DNA from: Blattabacterium cuenoti | GTDB lineage: Bacteria > Bacteroidota > Bacteroidia > Flavobacteriales > Blattabacteriaceae | Reading direction: 5' to 3' | Assembly (NCBI RefSeq): GCF_014252375.1 | Contig: NZ_CP059221.1 | Location: 124,001-188,000 of the forward strand | Length of the DNA: 64,000 nt | Shown here: piece by piece, positions 28,844 through 38,352 of the stretch | How positions within the stretch are numbered: position 1 is the stretch's first letter | Layout: each line of letters starts with the position of its first letter | The notes under the pieces: model-generated | Seen by the model: only the letters and a program-made list of their open reading frames with translations | What the model was told of the DNA's origin: nothing | Databases searched by the model: none | Made by a program: the position numbers and the translations under genes

Positions 28844-30394
28844 ATGAAAATTGGAGAATTAATTATTGTATTAGATTTTGGATCACAATATAGTAATATA
28901 ATTGTAAGAAGAATTAGGCATTTAGGTGTACATACTATATTATGCTCACATAATATTTCTATATATAATATTTTATCTAAAAAACCTAAAGGAATTATTT
29001 TATCAGGTGGGCCATTTTCTGTATATAATAATAATGCTCCATTAATATATAAAAATATTTTAGAATTAAATATTCCAATATTAGGTATTTGTTATGGAAT
29101 GCAGTTAATTTCTTTTTTATTTGGAGGAAAAATAGAATCATCAAAAAATAAAGAATATGGAAAATCTTATTTAAAAATAATAGATGAAAAAAATCCATTA
29201 TTTTTAGGAATCCCAAAAAAATCTATAATTGTTTGGATGAGTCATTCTGATGAGACTAAAGAAATTTCAGAAGAGTTTAAAGTCATAGGAAAAACTACCT
29301 CTTGTTCAATTGCTGCATTTTGTCATAAAAAAAAAAATATTTATGCTCTTCAATTTCATCCAGAAGTAAGTCATACAGAATTTGGAATGTTAATCATTAA
29401 AAACTTTATTTTAAAAATTTGTAAATGTAATGCTAATTTTAAATTAAAAAATATTATAAAAAAAAGTATTGATAATATAACTAAAATAGTTTCCAAAAAA
29501 AAAGTAATATTAGGAATATCTGGTGGATTAGATTCTTTTGTTGCAGCTTCATTAATTTATAAAGCAATAGGAGATTCTTTACACTGTATTTTTGTTAATA
29601 ATGGACTTCTTTTAGAAGAAGAAGAAAAATCTATTGATAAAATTTGTAGTATAGTTAAATTTCCAATTAATATAATAAACGCTAAAAATCAATTTTTATC
29701 TAAATTGACTGGAATTATTGATCCAGAAAAAAAAAGAAAAATTATAGGTGAAGAATTTATTAAAATATTTGAAAAAGAATCAAAAAAAATAAAAAATGTA
29801 GAATTTCTAGCTCAAGGAACGATTTATTCAGATGTTATTGAATCTTCTAAAGATTCTTCAAAATTATCAGTTAATCCAATTAAGTCCCATCATAACGTTG
29901 GAGGATTACCGAAAACTATAAATTTAAAACTACTTGAGCCACTAAAAAAATTTTTTAAAGATGAAGTTATTGAAATTGGATATATACTAGGATTACCTAA
30001 ATATTTATTATATAAACATCCATTTCCTGGCCCTGGAATAAGTATACGTATTATTGGAGAAATAAATGAAAAAAAAATTTCTATTTTAAGAAAAGCAGAA
30101 AATATTTTATTTCAAGAATTAAACAATTATAAATTATATACAAAGCTTAATCAAGCTTTTATAATTTTATTACCAATAAAATCTGTTGGAATAATGGGTG
30201 ATAAAAGATCATATGAATATACCGCTATATTACGTTCAATTAATACAAAAGACTTTATGACTGCTACTTTTTCAAATTTATCTTATGAATTTTTAGAAAA
30301 AGTGTCAAATAGAATAATAAATGAAGTAGATGGAATAAATAGAATGTTGTATGACATTTCATCTAAACCTCCTTCTACTATTGAATGGGAATAG
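28844..30394 (+). CDS. guaA: GMP synthase (glutamine-hydrolysing)
   Basis: GuaA converts XMP to GMP. The N-terminal glutaminase domain carries the nucleophile in GICYGMQL (about residue 82) and the partner histidine and glutamate in QFHPEVSHT. The ATP pyrophosphatase domain has the P-loop GISGGLDSF near 226. The C-terminal dimerisation domain ends in KPPSTIEWE, the usual terminus. Length is 516. It is the last gene of the purine block, and its end lies four bases from the convergent accD. GuaB, needed to make XMP, is not in the window. Confidence 0.96.
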   Translation: MKIGELIIVLDFGSQYSNIIVRRIRHLGVHTILCSHNISIYNILSKKPKGIILSGGPFSVYNNNAPLIYKNILELNIPILGICYGMQLISFLFGGKIESSKNKEYGKSYLKIIDEKNPLFLGIPKKSIIVWMSHSDETKEISEEFKVIGKTTSCSIAAFCHKKKNIYALQFHPEVSHTEFGMLIIKNFILKICKCNANFKLKNIIKKSIDNITKIVSKKKVILGISGGLDSFVAASLIYKAIGDSLHCIFVNNGLLLEEEEKSIDKICSIVKFPINIINAKNQFLSKLTGIIDPEKKRKIIGEEFIKIFEKESKKIKNVEFLAQGTIYSDVIESSKDSSKLSVNPIKSHHNVGGLPKTINLKLLEPLKKFFKDEVIEIGYILGLPKYLLYKHPFPGPGISIRIIGEINEKKISILRKAENILFQELNNYKLYTKLNQAFIILLPIKSVGIMGDKRSYEYTAILRSINTKDFMTATFSNLSYEFLEKVSNRIINEVDGINRMLYDISSKPPSTIEWE

Positions 30395-30398
30395 TAAA

Positions 30399-31238
30399 TT
30401 ATATAATCATATTAATTAATTTATACAAAGTTTTTTTCAATTCTGTTCTTGGAGATATTATGTCTATAAATCCATGATCTATTAGAAATTCTGAGGTTTG
30501 AAATCCTTTTGGTAAATCTTTTCCTATTATTTCTTTTATAACTCTTGGACCAGCAAATCCTATTAATGCTCCAGGTTCTGCTATATTTATATCTCCTAAT
30601 AAAGCATAAGAAGCACTTACTCCTCCCATAGTAGGATCAGTTAATATAGAAATATATGGAATTTTACAATTTTTCAATTGAGTTAATCTTGCTATAGTCT
30701 TAGCCATTTGCATTAACGAAAAAGAAGATTCCATAATTCTTGCTCCACCTGATTTAGATATAATAATGTATGGATATTTTTTTTCTATACAATATTTTAT
30801 TGCTCTAGATATTTTTTCTCCAACAACTGATCCCATAGATCCTCCTATAAAAGAAAAATCCATACAAGATATTACTATTTTTATTCCTCCTATTTTTCCT
30901 ATTCCAGTTCTAATAGCGTCATATAAATTTGTTTTTTTATTAGCTTCTATTATTCTATTAGAATATTTTTTATAATCTTTCCATCCTATTGGATCTTTAC
31001 TTGTAATTTTACTATTTATTTCTAAAAATTTTTTATTATCAAATAAAATATCGAAATATTCTTTGCTATGTATCCTTACGTGATATCCATCTTCTGGACT
31101 AACATAAGCATTTTTTCTTAAAATATCTGTATCAACTATATTTCCACTAGGTGTCTTATACCATAAACCTTTAGGTAATGGTTTCCTATCATCTATAGAT
31201 GTAATAATATTTTTTTTTTTTCTTAGAAACCAATTCAT
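30399..31238 (-). CDS. accD: Acetyl-CoA carboxylase carboxyltransferase subunit beta
   Basis: AccD is half of the carboxyltransferase that makes malonyl-CoA for fatty acid synthesis. The crotonase-type core is clear: SGGARIMESSFSLMQMAK, DPTMGGVSASYALLGD and EPGALIGFAGPRVI. The N-terminal zinc-finger cysteines found in E. coli are missing; the region reads GLWYKTPSG and YVSPEDGYHV. I recall this as usual in flavobacteria. It is 279 residues long. It lies 17 bases downstream of the aldolase gene on the same strand. Confidence 0.94.
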   Translation of the reverse strand: MNWFLRKKKNIITSIDDRKPLPKGLWYKTPSGNIVDTDILRKNAYVSPEDGYHVRIHSKEYFDILFDNKKFLEINSKITSKDPIGWKDYKKYSNRIIEANKKTNLYDAIRTGIGKIGGIKIVISCMDFSFIGGSMGSVVGEKISRAIKYCIEKKYPYIIISKSGGARIMESSFSLMQMAKTIARLTQLKNCKIPYISILTDPTMGGVSASYALLGDINIAEPGALIGFAGPRVIKEIIGKDLPKGFQTSEFLIDHGFIDIISPRTELKKTLYKLINMII

Positions 31239-31255
31239 AAATTTATAATTTTTTA

Positions 31256-32329
31256 TTATAAAGTATTAATATTATTCATTATTATGAAATATTTTTTTAA
31301 TAGATTTTTAAAACTTTTTTCTCCTTCTCTTAACCAAATTCTAGGATCATAATATTTTTTATTTGGAATATATTCTCCATCTGGATTTCCTATTTGTTTT
31401 TTTATATATTCTTTGTTTTTATTCATATAATTTCTTATACCACAAGTAAAGGCATATTGGAGATCCGTATCTACATTCATTTTTACTACTCCATATTTAA
31501 TAGATTCTTTAATTTCTTTTTCAGAGGAACCAGATCCACCATGAAAAACAAAAGATATAGGTTTTTCATTTGTATTAAATTTATTTTTTATGTATTCCTG
31601 AGAATTTTTTAATATTTTTGGACGAAGAATAACGTTACCAGGTTTATAAACACCATGAACATTTCCAAAAGAAGCAGCTATAATAAAATTATTACCAATA
31701 TTTTTTAGCATTTTATAGGCATATAATATATCTTTTGGTTGTGTATAAAGTTTTTTATTTTCAATATTAGAATTATCTACACCATCTTCTTCACCTCCTG
31801 TTACACCTAATTCTATTTCTATAGAAATATTCATTTTATTCATTTTTTCGAAATATTTACTACAAATTTTTATGTTTTCTTTCAAAGGTTCTTGAGATAA
31901 ATCTAACATATGTGAACTAAATAATGTCTTTCCATTTTTTTTATAAAAATCTTTGTTTGCCTTTATTAATCCATCTATCCATGTAAGATTTAGTTTAGAG
32001 CAATGATCAGTATGTAATATTACTGTTGATTTATAATGTTTAGCTAATGTATGAACATGCATAGCACATGCTATTGCTCCTTTTATTGCAGATTCTTGTT
32101 TATTTTTATTTTTAATAGAACCTAATCCAGCATTAAAAATAGATCCTCCATGAGATAATTGTATAATAATGGGTGAATTAATTAATGCAGCAGTTTCCAT
32201 GGCAGTATTTATTGTATTGGATCCAATAACATTTACAGCTGGAATAGAAAAAGAATTATTTTTTGCATAATCAAAAAGTTCTTTTACAAGATTACCAGTA
32301 ATTACTCCATAAGGAAATTTTCTATACAT
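31256..32329 (-). CDS. fbaA: Fructose-bisphosphate aldolase, class II
   Basis: The enzyme interconverts fructose-1,6-bisphosphate with dihydroxyacetone phosphate and glyceraldehyde-3-phosphate, with zinc. LHTDHCSKLNLTWIDG includes zinc-site residues and SSHMLDLSQEP follows. IELGVTGGEEDGVDN marks class IIA. NVHGVYKPGNV and VFHGGSGS are present in the C-terminal half. Length is 357, normal for this class. In a symbiont with glycerol genes it probably also works in the gluconeogenic direction; that is inference. Confidence 0.95.
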   Translation of the reverse strand: MYRKFPYGVITGNLVKELFDYAKNNSFSIPAVNVIGSNTINTAMETAALINSPIIIQLSHGGSIFNAGLGSIKNKNKQESAIKGAIACAMHVHTLAKHYKSTVILHTDHCSKLNLTWIDGLIKANKDFYKKNGKTLFSSHMLDLSQEPLKENIKICSKYFEKMNKMNISIEIELGVTGGEEDGVDNSNIENKKLYTQPKDILYAYKMLKNIGNNFIIAASFGNVHGVYKPGNVILRPKILKNSQEYIKNKFNTNEKPISFVFHGGSGSSEKEIKESIKYGVVKMNVDTDLQYAFTCGIRNYMNKNKEYIKKQIGNPDGEYIPNKKYYDPRIWLREGEKSFKNLLKKYFIIMNNINTL

Positions 32330-32354
32330 AATTATTTTAATTTTAAAGGATAAA

Positions 32355-32362
32355 CAAATGTA
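32355..32362 (-). promoter_or_regulatory. Possible -7 promoter element of fbaA-accD (TACATTTG)
   Basis: Read on the minus strand this is TACATTTG, a match to TAnnTTTG, 25 bases before the aldolase start. No TTG element is seen at the expected distance. Confidence 0.35.
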
Positions 32363-32425
32363 AAAAAACTATTATAATTAAATTATTATATATATGTTTA
32401 TTAAATTTTTTTAATAAAACTTTAT

Positions 32426-35011
32426 ATGTTAGATTTAGGAATTTTAAAAATATATAATGCTTCAGCTGGATCAGGGAAAACTTCTTTTTTAATAAAAAAT
32501 TATTTATACATTGTTTTGACAAACAATGATCCCTTAATATTTAAAAATATATTAATTCTAACTTTCAATAAAAAATCTTCAGAAGATATAAAAAATAATA
32601 TTTTAGAATGTATTAAAGATTTTTCTAAAAAAAATATTAGAAGAAAATATAATTTATTTTTTAATTATGTTATAGATAAATCTAATCTTAAAAAAAATGA
32701 TTTATATAAACGTTCTAAAAAAGTATTAAATGAAATAATTTACGATTTTAATACATATATAGATAATATAAGTACAATAGATAAATTTACTTATCGTATT
32801 ATATCTTCATTTCTACCTAATTTTTCATTAGAAATGAATACAAATAAATTTGTATATAAAATTATAAAAAATATTACATATAAATTAAAAAATTGTAAAA
32901 CATTTAATAAATATTATTATCAATTTTTTATTGATATAATTAAAGATGGAAAAATTTGGAATTTAGACAAAGACTTTTATAAAATTACTACTTTAATGAT
33001 AAATGAAAATTATTATCCTTACATTAAAGAATTAAAAAAATTATCATCAAAAGATTTCATAAATCTAAAATATATTTTAATTAAAAGGATTAATAAATTT
33101 GAAGAAATATGTAAAATACAAGGAAACAAGTTTTATAAGTTTATAACAAGTAAAAATATAGATAAAAAATCATTTATATACTCAGATGTCCCTAATTTTT
33201 TTAGAAAATTTTATATGAAAAATATTTTAATTAATCCATTTAAAAATAGGATTGAAAATAATATTAAAAAGAAAAATATTTTTTCTAAAGAAAATAAAAA
33301 AAATGATGTTTTTATAAAAGAAATAAATTTTCTATATAATCAAACAAAATTTTTATATAAAAAATATATATCTTGTTATACTATAGACAAACTTATATTA
33401 AATAATATAAATTTATTTTCCATTATTAATAATATAAATAAAGAATTTTTATTTTTAAAAAATGAAGAAAAAATTCTTCTTAATGAAGAAATTAATCAAA
33501 TTCTTTATAATAAAATTAATAAGTCTTTACCAAAAATTTATGAAAAAATTGGATCTCAATATAAATATTATTTAATAGATGAATTTCAAGATATATCAAT
33601 AATGCAATGGAAAAATATTGAATTTTTGATTGAGAATTCTTTATCAGAAAATGGATTAGCTATAATAGTAGGAGATCCAAAACAATCTATTTATAGATGG
33701 AGAGGTGGAGATTCTAAAAAACTTATTGAGTTAATTTATTATAAAAATTCTGTATATAAAAAAGAATTAAAATTTTTAAAAACAAATTTTCGTAGTTATA
33801 TGGAAATTATAAAGTTCAATAATTTGTTTTATTCGTCAGTTTCTAAAAAATTCAATTGTCCAATATATAAAAATATATATAAAAACTCTATACAAAAAAT
33901 ATATCATAAAGATTACGAAGGATACGTTGAGTTAAATTTTATTGACTCAATAAGTATAAAAAAAGATAATTATAGAAAATGTATATATAATAATATAACA
34001 AAAAAATTAAAAGATTTATTAAAACAAAAATATTCATTATCTGATATAGCTATTTTAGTAAGAACAAATGAAGAAGGAAATTATTTATCAGAAATGTTGA
34101 TAAAAAAAAAAATAAATGTCAATACATCTGTTTTTTTATTAATGAAGAATTGTTATGAAATAAAAATTATTATAAATTTTTTTTATATATTATCTAATAA
34201 TTTTTCTTATAAAGAAAGAATATATTTAATTTTTTTATTAATAGATAATGATAAAATAAATATATCAAAAAAATATATACATAATTTTATTTATAAAACA
34301 ATTTCATTATCAGTAGATTTATTTATAAGAGAAATTTCTAAAATAATTAAAAAAAAAAATTTATTTACATTAAATAAATTATATAATAAATCTATATATG
34401 ATATATCAGAAAACATAATTGATTTTTTTGATTTATTAAATAATAAAAATATGTTATACATTTATTCTTTTTTAGATTTCGTTTATAGATCTATAAAAAA
34501 AGTTGGAAATTCTATTATAGATTTTTTAAAACATTGGGAATATGAAAAAGATAAAGAAAATGTTACAATTAATAATAATTTAAAAAAATCTATAAATATT
34601 ATGACTATTCATAAATCTAAAGGATTACAGTTTCCAGTAGTAATTCTTCCTTTTGCTGATTGGAATATTTTTCTAAATAATGAAAAAATAAAATGGATTA
34701 AGATAAATCCTAATTTATATAATGGATTAAATCACTTTTATTTAGAAATAAAATCTTTTTATAAATATGTTAATAATAATGAAATAAATAATATGTATGA
34801 ACAAACGTTATCTAATGCATTATTTGATAATATTAATTTATTATATGTAGCAACTACTAGACCTATACAACAACTAATCATTTTTTCTAAGCTAGAAAAT
34901 AAAAAATTATCTATATCATATTATATGAAAAAATTTTTATGTAATAATGGTATATGGAATAATAAAAAAAATAAATATACTTTTGGAAAAAAGAAAAATA
35001 ATATTATTTGA
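32426..35011 (+). CDS. UvrD/RecB-type DNA helicase lacking its C-terminal nuclease domain
   Basis: This is a superfamily 1 helicase of the RecB/AddA kind, likely from double-strand-break processing. Motif I is SAGSGKT (13-19), motif II LIDEFQDIS (about 382), motif III GDPKQSIYRWRGGD (about 416), motif V TIHKSKGLQFPVV (about 727) and motif VI LLYVATTRP (about 806). Flavobacterial relatives are, from memory, about 1040 residues or more and end in a PD-(D/E)XK nuclease. This one stops at 861, just past motif VI. Translation beyond the stop runs into lipA, which it overlaps by eight bases, so there is no room for the missing domain. It may work as a helicase only, or be decaying. Confidence 0.88.
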   Translation: MLDLGILKIYNASAGSGKTSFLIKNYLYIVLTNNDPLIFKNILILTFNKKSSEDIKNNILECIKDFSKKNIRRKYNLFFNYVIDKSNLKKNDLYKRSKKVLNEIIYDFNTYIDNISTIDKFTYRIISSFLPNFSLEMNTNKFVYKIIKNITYKLKNCKTFNKYYYQFFIDIIKDGKIWNLDKDFYKITTLMINENYYPYIKELKKLSSKDFINLKYILIKRINKFEEICKIQGNKFYKFITSKNIDKKSFIYSDVPNFFRKFYMKNILINPFKNRIENNIKKKNIFSKENKKNDVFIKEINFLYNQTKFLYKKYISCYTIDKLILNNINLFSIINNINKEFLFLKNEEKILLNEEINQILYNKINKSLPKIYEKIGSQYKYYLIDEFQDISIMQWKNIEFLIENSLSENGLAIIVGDPKQSIYRWRGGDSKKLIELIYYKNSVYKKELKFLKTNFRSYMEIIKFNNLFYSSVSKKFNCPIYKNIYKNSIQKIYHKDYEGYVELNFIDSISIKKDNYRKCIYNNITKKLKDLLKQKYSLSDIAILVRTNEEGNYLSEMLIKKKINVNTSVFLLMKNCYEIKIIINFFYILSNNFSYKERIYLIFLLIDNDKINISKKYIHNFIYKTISLSVDLFIREISKIIKKKNLFTLNKLYNKSIYDISENIIDFFDLLNNKNMLYIYSFLDFVYRSIKKVGNSIIDFLKHWEYEKDKENVTINNNLKKSINIMTIHKSKGLQFPVVILPFADWNIFLNNEKIKWIKINPNLYNGLNHFYLEIKSFYKYVNNNEINNMYEQTLSNALFDNINLLYVATTRPIQQLIIFSKLENKKLSISYYMKKFLCNNGIWNNKKNKYTFGKKKNNII

Positions 35012-35852
35012 CATGTTTATCAGCTCTATATGATGATCTAACTAAAGGGCCACTTTCAACATATAAAAATCCCATTTTTAATCCTATTTTTTTTAAATAT
35101 TCAAAATAATATGGTTTTATAAACTTATGTACTGGATAATGTTTCAAAGATGGTTGTAAATATTGTCCTATTGTTAGTATATCTACATTAGATTTTTTTA
35201 TGTCTATCATTGCTTCTATTACTTCATTTTTTGTTTCACCTAATCCTAACATTATACCAGTTTTAGTTCTTATTTTATTATTCTCATTCTTAATATATTT
35301 AAGTACTTGAAGACTTCTATCATATTTTGCTTGTACTCTAACTTTTTTTGTTAATCTATGTACTGTTTCTACATTATGAGATATAACTTCAGGTTCTACA
35401 TTAATAATTTTTTTTATTATATTTTTATCACCTTTAAAATCTGGAATTAAAGTTTCTATTGTTATTGAATTATTTAAATTTCTTATTTCTTTTATTGTTT
35501 TTATCCACATGTAAGATCCCATATCTTTTAAATCATCTCTATTTACAGAAGTTAATACAACATGTTTTATTTTTAATATTTTTATAGATTTTGCTATTTT
35601 TTTTGGTTCTTCAAAATCTAATTCTCCTGGTTTTCCCTTATTTATTCCACAAAATTTACAAGATCTTGTACATATATTCCCTAATATCATAAAAGTTGCT
35701 ACTCCATTTCCCCAACATTCACCTATATTAGGACAACTAGCACTTTTACAAACTGTATTTAATCCGTATATATTTGTTAAGTATTGTATTTTTTTATAAT
35801 TTTTTCCTAAAGGAAGTTTTACTTTTATCCATTTTGGTTTTTTTTTTATCAT
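35004..35852 (-). CDS. lipA: Lipoyl synthase
   Basis: LipA inserts two sulfur atoms into octanoyl groups on lipoyl domains, by radical SAM chemistry. Both iron-sulfur sites are complete: C35, C40 and C46 in CKSASCPNIGEC for the auxiliary cluster, and C61, C65 and C68 in CTRSCKFC for the SAM cluster. The C-terminal RSSYRADK supplies the serine ligand. The length of 282 residues is normal. Its product activates 2-oxoacid dehydrogenase complexes, whose E1 parts are encoded at 53849-56272 and 62115-63098. Confidence 0.96.
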   Translation of the reverse strand: MIKKKPKWIKVKLPLGKNYKKIQYLTNIYGLNTVCKSASCPNIGECWGNGVATFMILGNICTRSCKFCGINKGKPGELDFEEPKKIAKSIKILKIKHVVLTSVNRDDLKDMGSYMWIKTIKEIRNLNNSITIETLIPDFKGDKNIIKKIINVEPEVISHNVETVHRLTKKVRVQAKYDRSLQVLKYIKNENNKIRTKTGIMLGLGETKNEVIEAMIDIKKSNVDILTIGQYLQPSLKHYPVHKFIKPYYFEYLKKIGLKMGFLYVESGPLVRSSYRADKHVK

Positions 35853-35904
35853 ATATTTTAATATTTTATATTTATCAAAAATCGATTTTATTTTTTATTT
35901 ATTT

Positions 35905-37008
35905 ATGAAAATATTTGCGAAAGATATTATTATAAAATTAGAAAAATTAGCTCCAAAAGAATATTCAGAATATTATGATAATGTAGGATTAATAATTGGA
36001 TGTAAAGAACAGGAAATAAAAAATATATTATTAACGTTAGATTTAACTGAAAAAGTTATTGAAGAAGCAATTAAAAAAAATTGTAATTTTATAATAACTT
36101 TTCATCCAATTATTTTTTATCCAATAAAAAAAATTAATGGAGATAATTTTACAGAAAGAATTTTAATTAATGCGTTAAAAAATGATATATTAATTTATAG
36201 TATTCATACTAATTTAGATTATTCATGGAATGGTATTTCATCATATATTACAAACATATTAGGAATTAATAAAGAAAAAGTTCTAATTCCAAAAAAAAAT
36301 ATAATGAAAAAACTTTATACATATGTTCCAATTGATTATACTAAAAAGGTTAGAGATGCTCTTTTTAAAGCAGGTGCTGGAGAAATATCTAACTATAGTC
36401 ATTGTAGTTATAGCTATAATGGAATAGGAAGTTATATGGGAAATAAATTTTCTAAACCATTTATTGGTGATAAGAATAAATTTTGTATTGAAAAAGAGAC
36501 ATGTATTAGCGTTATTTTCCCATCATTTAAATTGAAAAATATTAAAAAATCTCTTTTTGATAATCATCCTTATGAAGAAATTTCTTATGAAATTCATAAT
36601 ATAGAAAATATAAATCCTCATATAGGAATAGGTATTGTAGGAGATCTTTACAAAGAGATAAATGAATATAATTTTCTTTCTTTATTAAAAGATAAAATGA
36701 ATTTATCATATATTAAACATTCTAAATTTATTAATAGAAATATTAAAAGAGTATCTATTATAAATGGATCTGGAAGATTTGGAATAGAACAATCAATAAA
36801 AGAATCATCTGATGCTTTTATTACTTCAGATTTAAAATATCACGATTTTTTTAAATCTGAAGACAAAATATTAATTATAGAAATAGATCATTACGAATCT
36901 GAAATATTTTTTAAAAAATTGATAAAAACTTTTTTGGAAAAAGATTTTAATTCTATTTTTATTTATGAATCTAAAATAAATACTAATCCCATTAAATATT
37001 TTTCATGA
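35905..37008 (+). CDS. Nif3-like dinuclear metal-centre protein
   Basis: The family (NIF3/DUF34) binds two metal ions; its biochemical role is still unclear, and the label GTP cyclohydrolase I type 2 is doubtful. The N-terminal half has DNVGLIIG and ITFHPIIF. SIHTNLDYSWNGIS follows at about 98-112. The middle insert (about 125-230) is the PII-like domain of long Nif3 proteins (YVPIDYTKKVRDALFKAGAG, HPYEEISYEI). The C-terminal half has TSDLKYHDF and IEIDHYESE. Length is 367. It overlaps the next gene by four bases, the usual flavobacterial neighbour. Confidence 0.88.
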   Translation: MKIFAKDIIIKLEKLAPKEYSEYYDNVGLIIGCKEQEIKNILLTLDLTEKVIEEAIKKNCNFIITFHPIIFYPIKKINGDNFTERILINALKNDILIYSIHTNLDYSWNGISSYITNILGINKEKVLIPKKNIMKKLYTYVPIDYTKKVRDALFKAGAGEISNYSHCSYSYNGIGSYMGNKFSKPFIGDKNKFCIEKETCISVIFPSFKLKNIKKSLFDNHPYEEISYEIHNIENINPHIGIGIVGDLYKEINEYNFLSLLKDKMNLSYIKHSKFINRNIKRVSIINGSGRFGIEQSIKESSDAFITSDLKYHDFFKSEDKILIIEIDHYESEIFFKKLIKTFLEKDFNSIFIYESKINTNPIKYFS

Positions 37009-37784
37009 CTAATTTAGATAAAATTAACTATACAGTAGAAAAATTAAAATTATTATATCATGTTCAATTAATAGATACTCGTATAGATGAAATAATAAAA
37101 TTTCGTAATAATGTTCCTATAGAATTAAAAAATTTAGATAAAGAATTACAAAATACAAAAGATGATTTAAAAAATATTAAAAATAATATTTTATCTATAA
37201 AAAATGATATAGAAAACAAAAATAACAATATTAAAAAATATGAAATAATTATTAAAAATTATACATATAAAAAAAATGAAATAAACAATAATAATAAAGA
37301 ATTATATTTATTTGATAAAGAAATTGATTATAAAAAATTAGAAATTAAATTATTAACAAAAAAAATTAAAGAATTAAATGATAATTTAAAAATTTTGAAT
37401 AATATTTTAGAAAAAAAAGAATCTTTATTAAATAAAAAGAAGAAACATATTTCATTTAAAAAAAAAGAATTAAAAAATATTTTATTAGAAAATTATAAAG
37501 AAGAAAAAAAATTAGATAAAAAAATGTTAATTTTTTACAAAAAATTAGATAAAAAAATTTTAAATTTTTATAAAAAAATAAGAAAAAGAGTTAAAAATGG
37601 AATAGCTATTGCTCCAGTAAAAAGAGGTGCCCCGTTAGGATCATATTTATCTATAACACCTCAAAAATATTATGAACTGATACAAAGAAATAAATTATTA
37701 ATAGATGAACATAGTGGTAGAATACTAATAGATTCTGAATTAGCTGAAGAAGAAAGAAAAAAATCTATTATAAATAAAAAATAA
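37005..37784 (+). CDS. Coiled-coil protein of the zinc-ribbon (C4-type) family, without cysteines
   Basis: Residues about 25 to 195 form a long lysine/glutamate/asparagine-rich coiled coil. A conserved C-terminal module follows (NGIAIAPVKRGAPLGSY and DEHSGRILIDSELAEEE). In relatives from other phyla this module is a C4 zinc ribbon, but here it has no cysteine at all. The cellular role is unknown. Its position directly after the Nif3-like gene, with a four-base overlap, is a conserved pair that suggests a joint function. Confidence 0.8.
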   Translation: MTNLDKINYTVEKLKLLYHVQLIDTRIDEIIKFRNNVPIELKNLDKELQNTKDDLKNIKNNILSIKNDIENKNNNIKKYEIIIKNYTYKKNEINNNNKELYLFDKEIDYKKLEIKLLTKKIKELNDNLKILNNILEKKESLLNKKKKHISFKKKELKNILLENYKEEKKLDKKMLIFYKKLDKKILNFYKKIRKRVKNGIAIAPVKRGAPLGSYLSITPQKYYELIQRNKLLIDEHSGRILIDSELAEEERKKSIINKK

Positions 37785-37790
37785 ATAATT

Positions 37791-38348
37791 ATGGTAAAAA
37801 CTTATTCCTCAAATAATAATAATATTCTTATAAAAGATTTTTCTTTATTAGAAGTAATATCTTATAAAAAAAAATCTTTTAACGATTTTTTTTCTATAAA
37901 AGCTAACGTAATTATGTTTATATGTAACCATTGTCCATATGTAAAACATATTAATAAAGAATTAGTTAATTTGACTAATGATTTTATTAATGAAGGAATA
38001 GCTTTTTTAGCTATAAATTCAAATGATGTAGAAAAATATCCTGAGGATTCTCCAGAAAATATGAAAAAAATATCTATTAAATATAATTATCCATTTCCTT
38101 ATTTTTTCGATGAAAAACAAGAAGTAGCTAAATATTATGATGCAAGATGTACTCCAGAATTTTTTGTTTTTAAAAAAGACGGAAAATTATGTTATCATGG
38201 ACAATTAGATGATTCAAGACCAAATAATAAAATACCTGTTACTGGAAAAGATATTAGAATTATATTAAAAGATATATTAAAAGGAAAAATTTTTTATAAT
38301 GCTATTATAAAAAAAAGTTATGGATGTAATATAAAATGGAAAAATTAA
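37791..38348 (+). CDS. Thioredoxin-fold redox protein (AhpC/TSA or Redoxin-like)
   Basis: The 185-residue protein has a thioredoxin-type active site, FICNHCPYVKH (about 42-52), with a CxxC pair. PYFFDEKQEVAKYYDARCTPEFFVF follows the cis-proline pattern (CTPEF). There is no signal peptide, so it is probably cytoplasmic. It resembles the thioredoxin-family proteins that bacterial annotation calls redoxin-domain proteins; the substrate is unknown. It starts six bases after the coiled-coil protein and ends four bases from the convergent nrnA. Confidence 0.82.
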   Translation: MVKTYSSNNNNILIKDFSLLEVISYKKKSFNDFFSIKANVIMFICNHCPYVKHINKELVNLTNDFINEGIAFLAINSNDVEKYPEDSPENMKKISIKYNYPFPYFFDEKQEVAKYYDARCTPEFFVFKKDGKLCYHGQLDDSRPNNKIPVTGKDIRIILKDILKGKIFYNAIIKKSYGCNIKWKN

Positions 38349-38352
38349 TATT

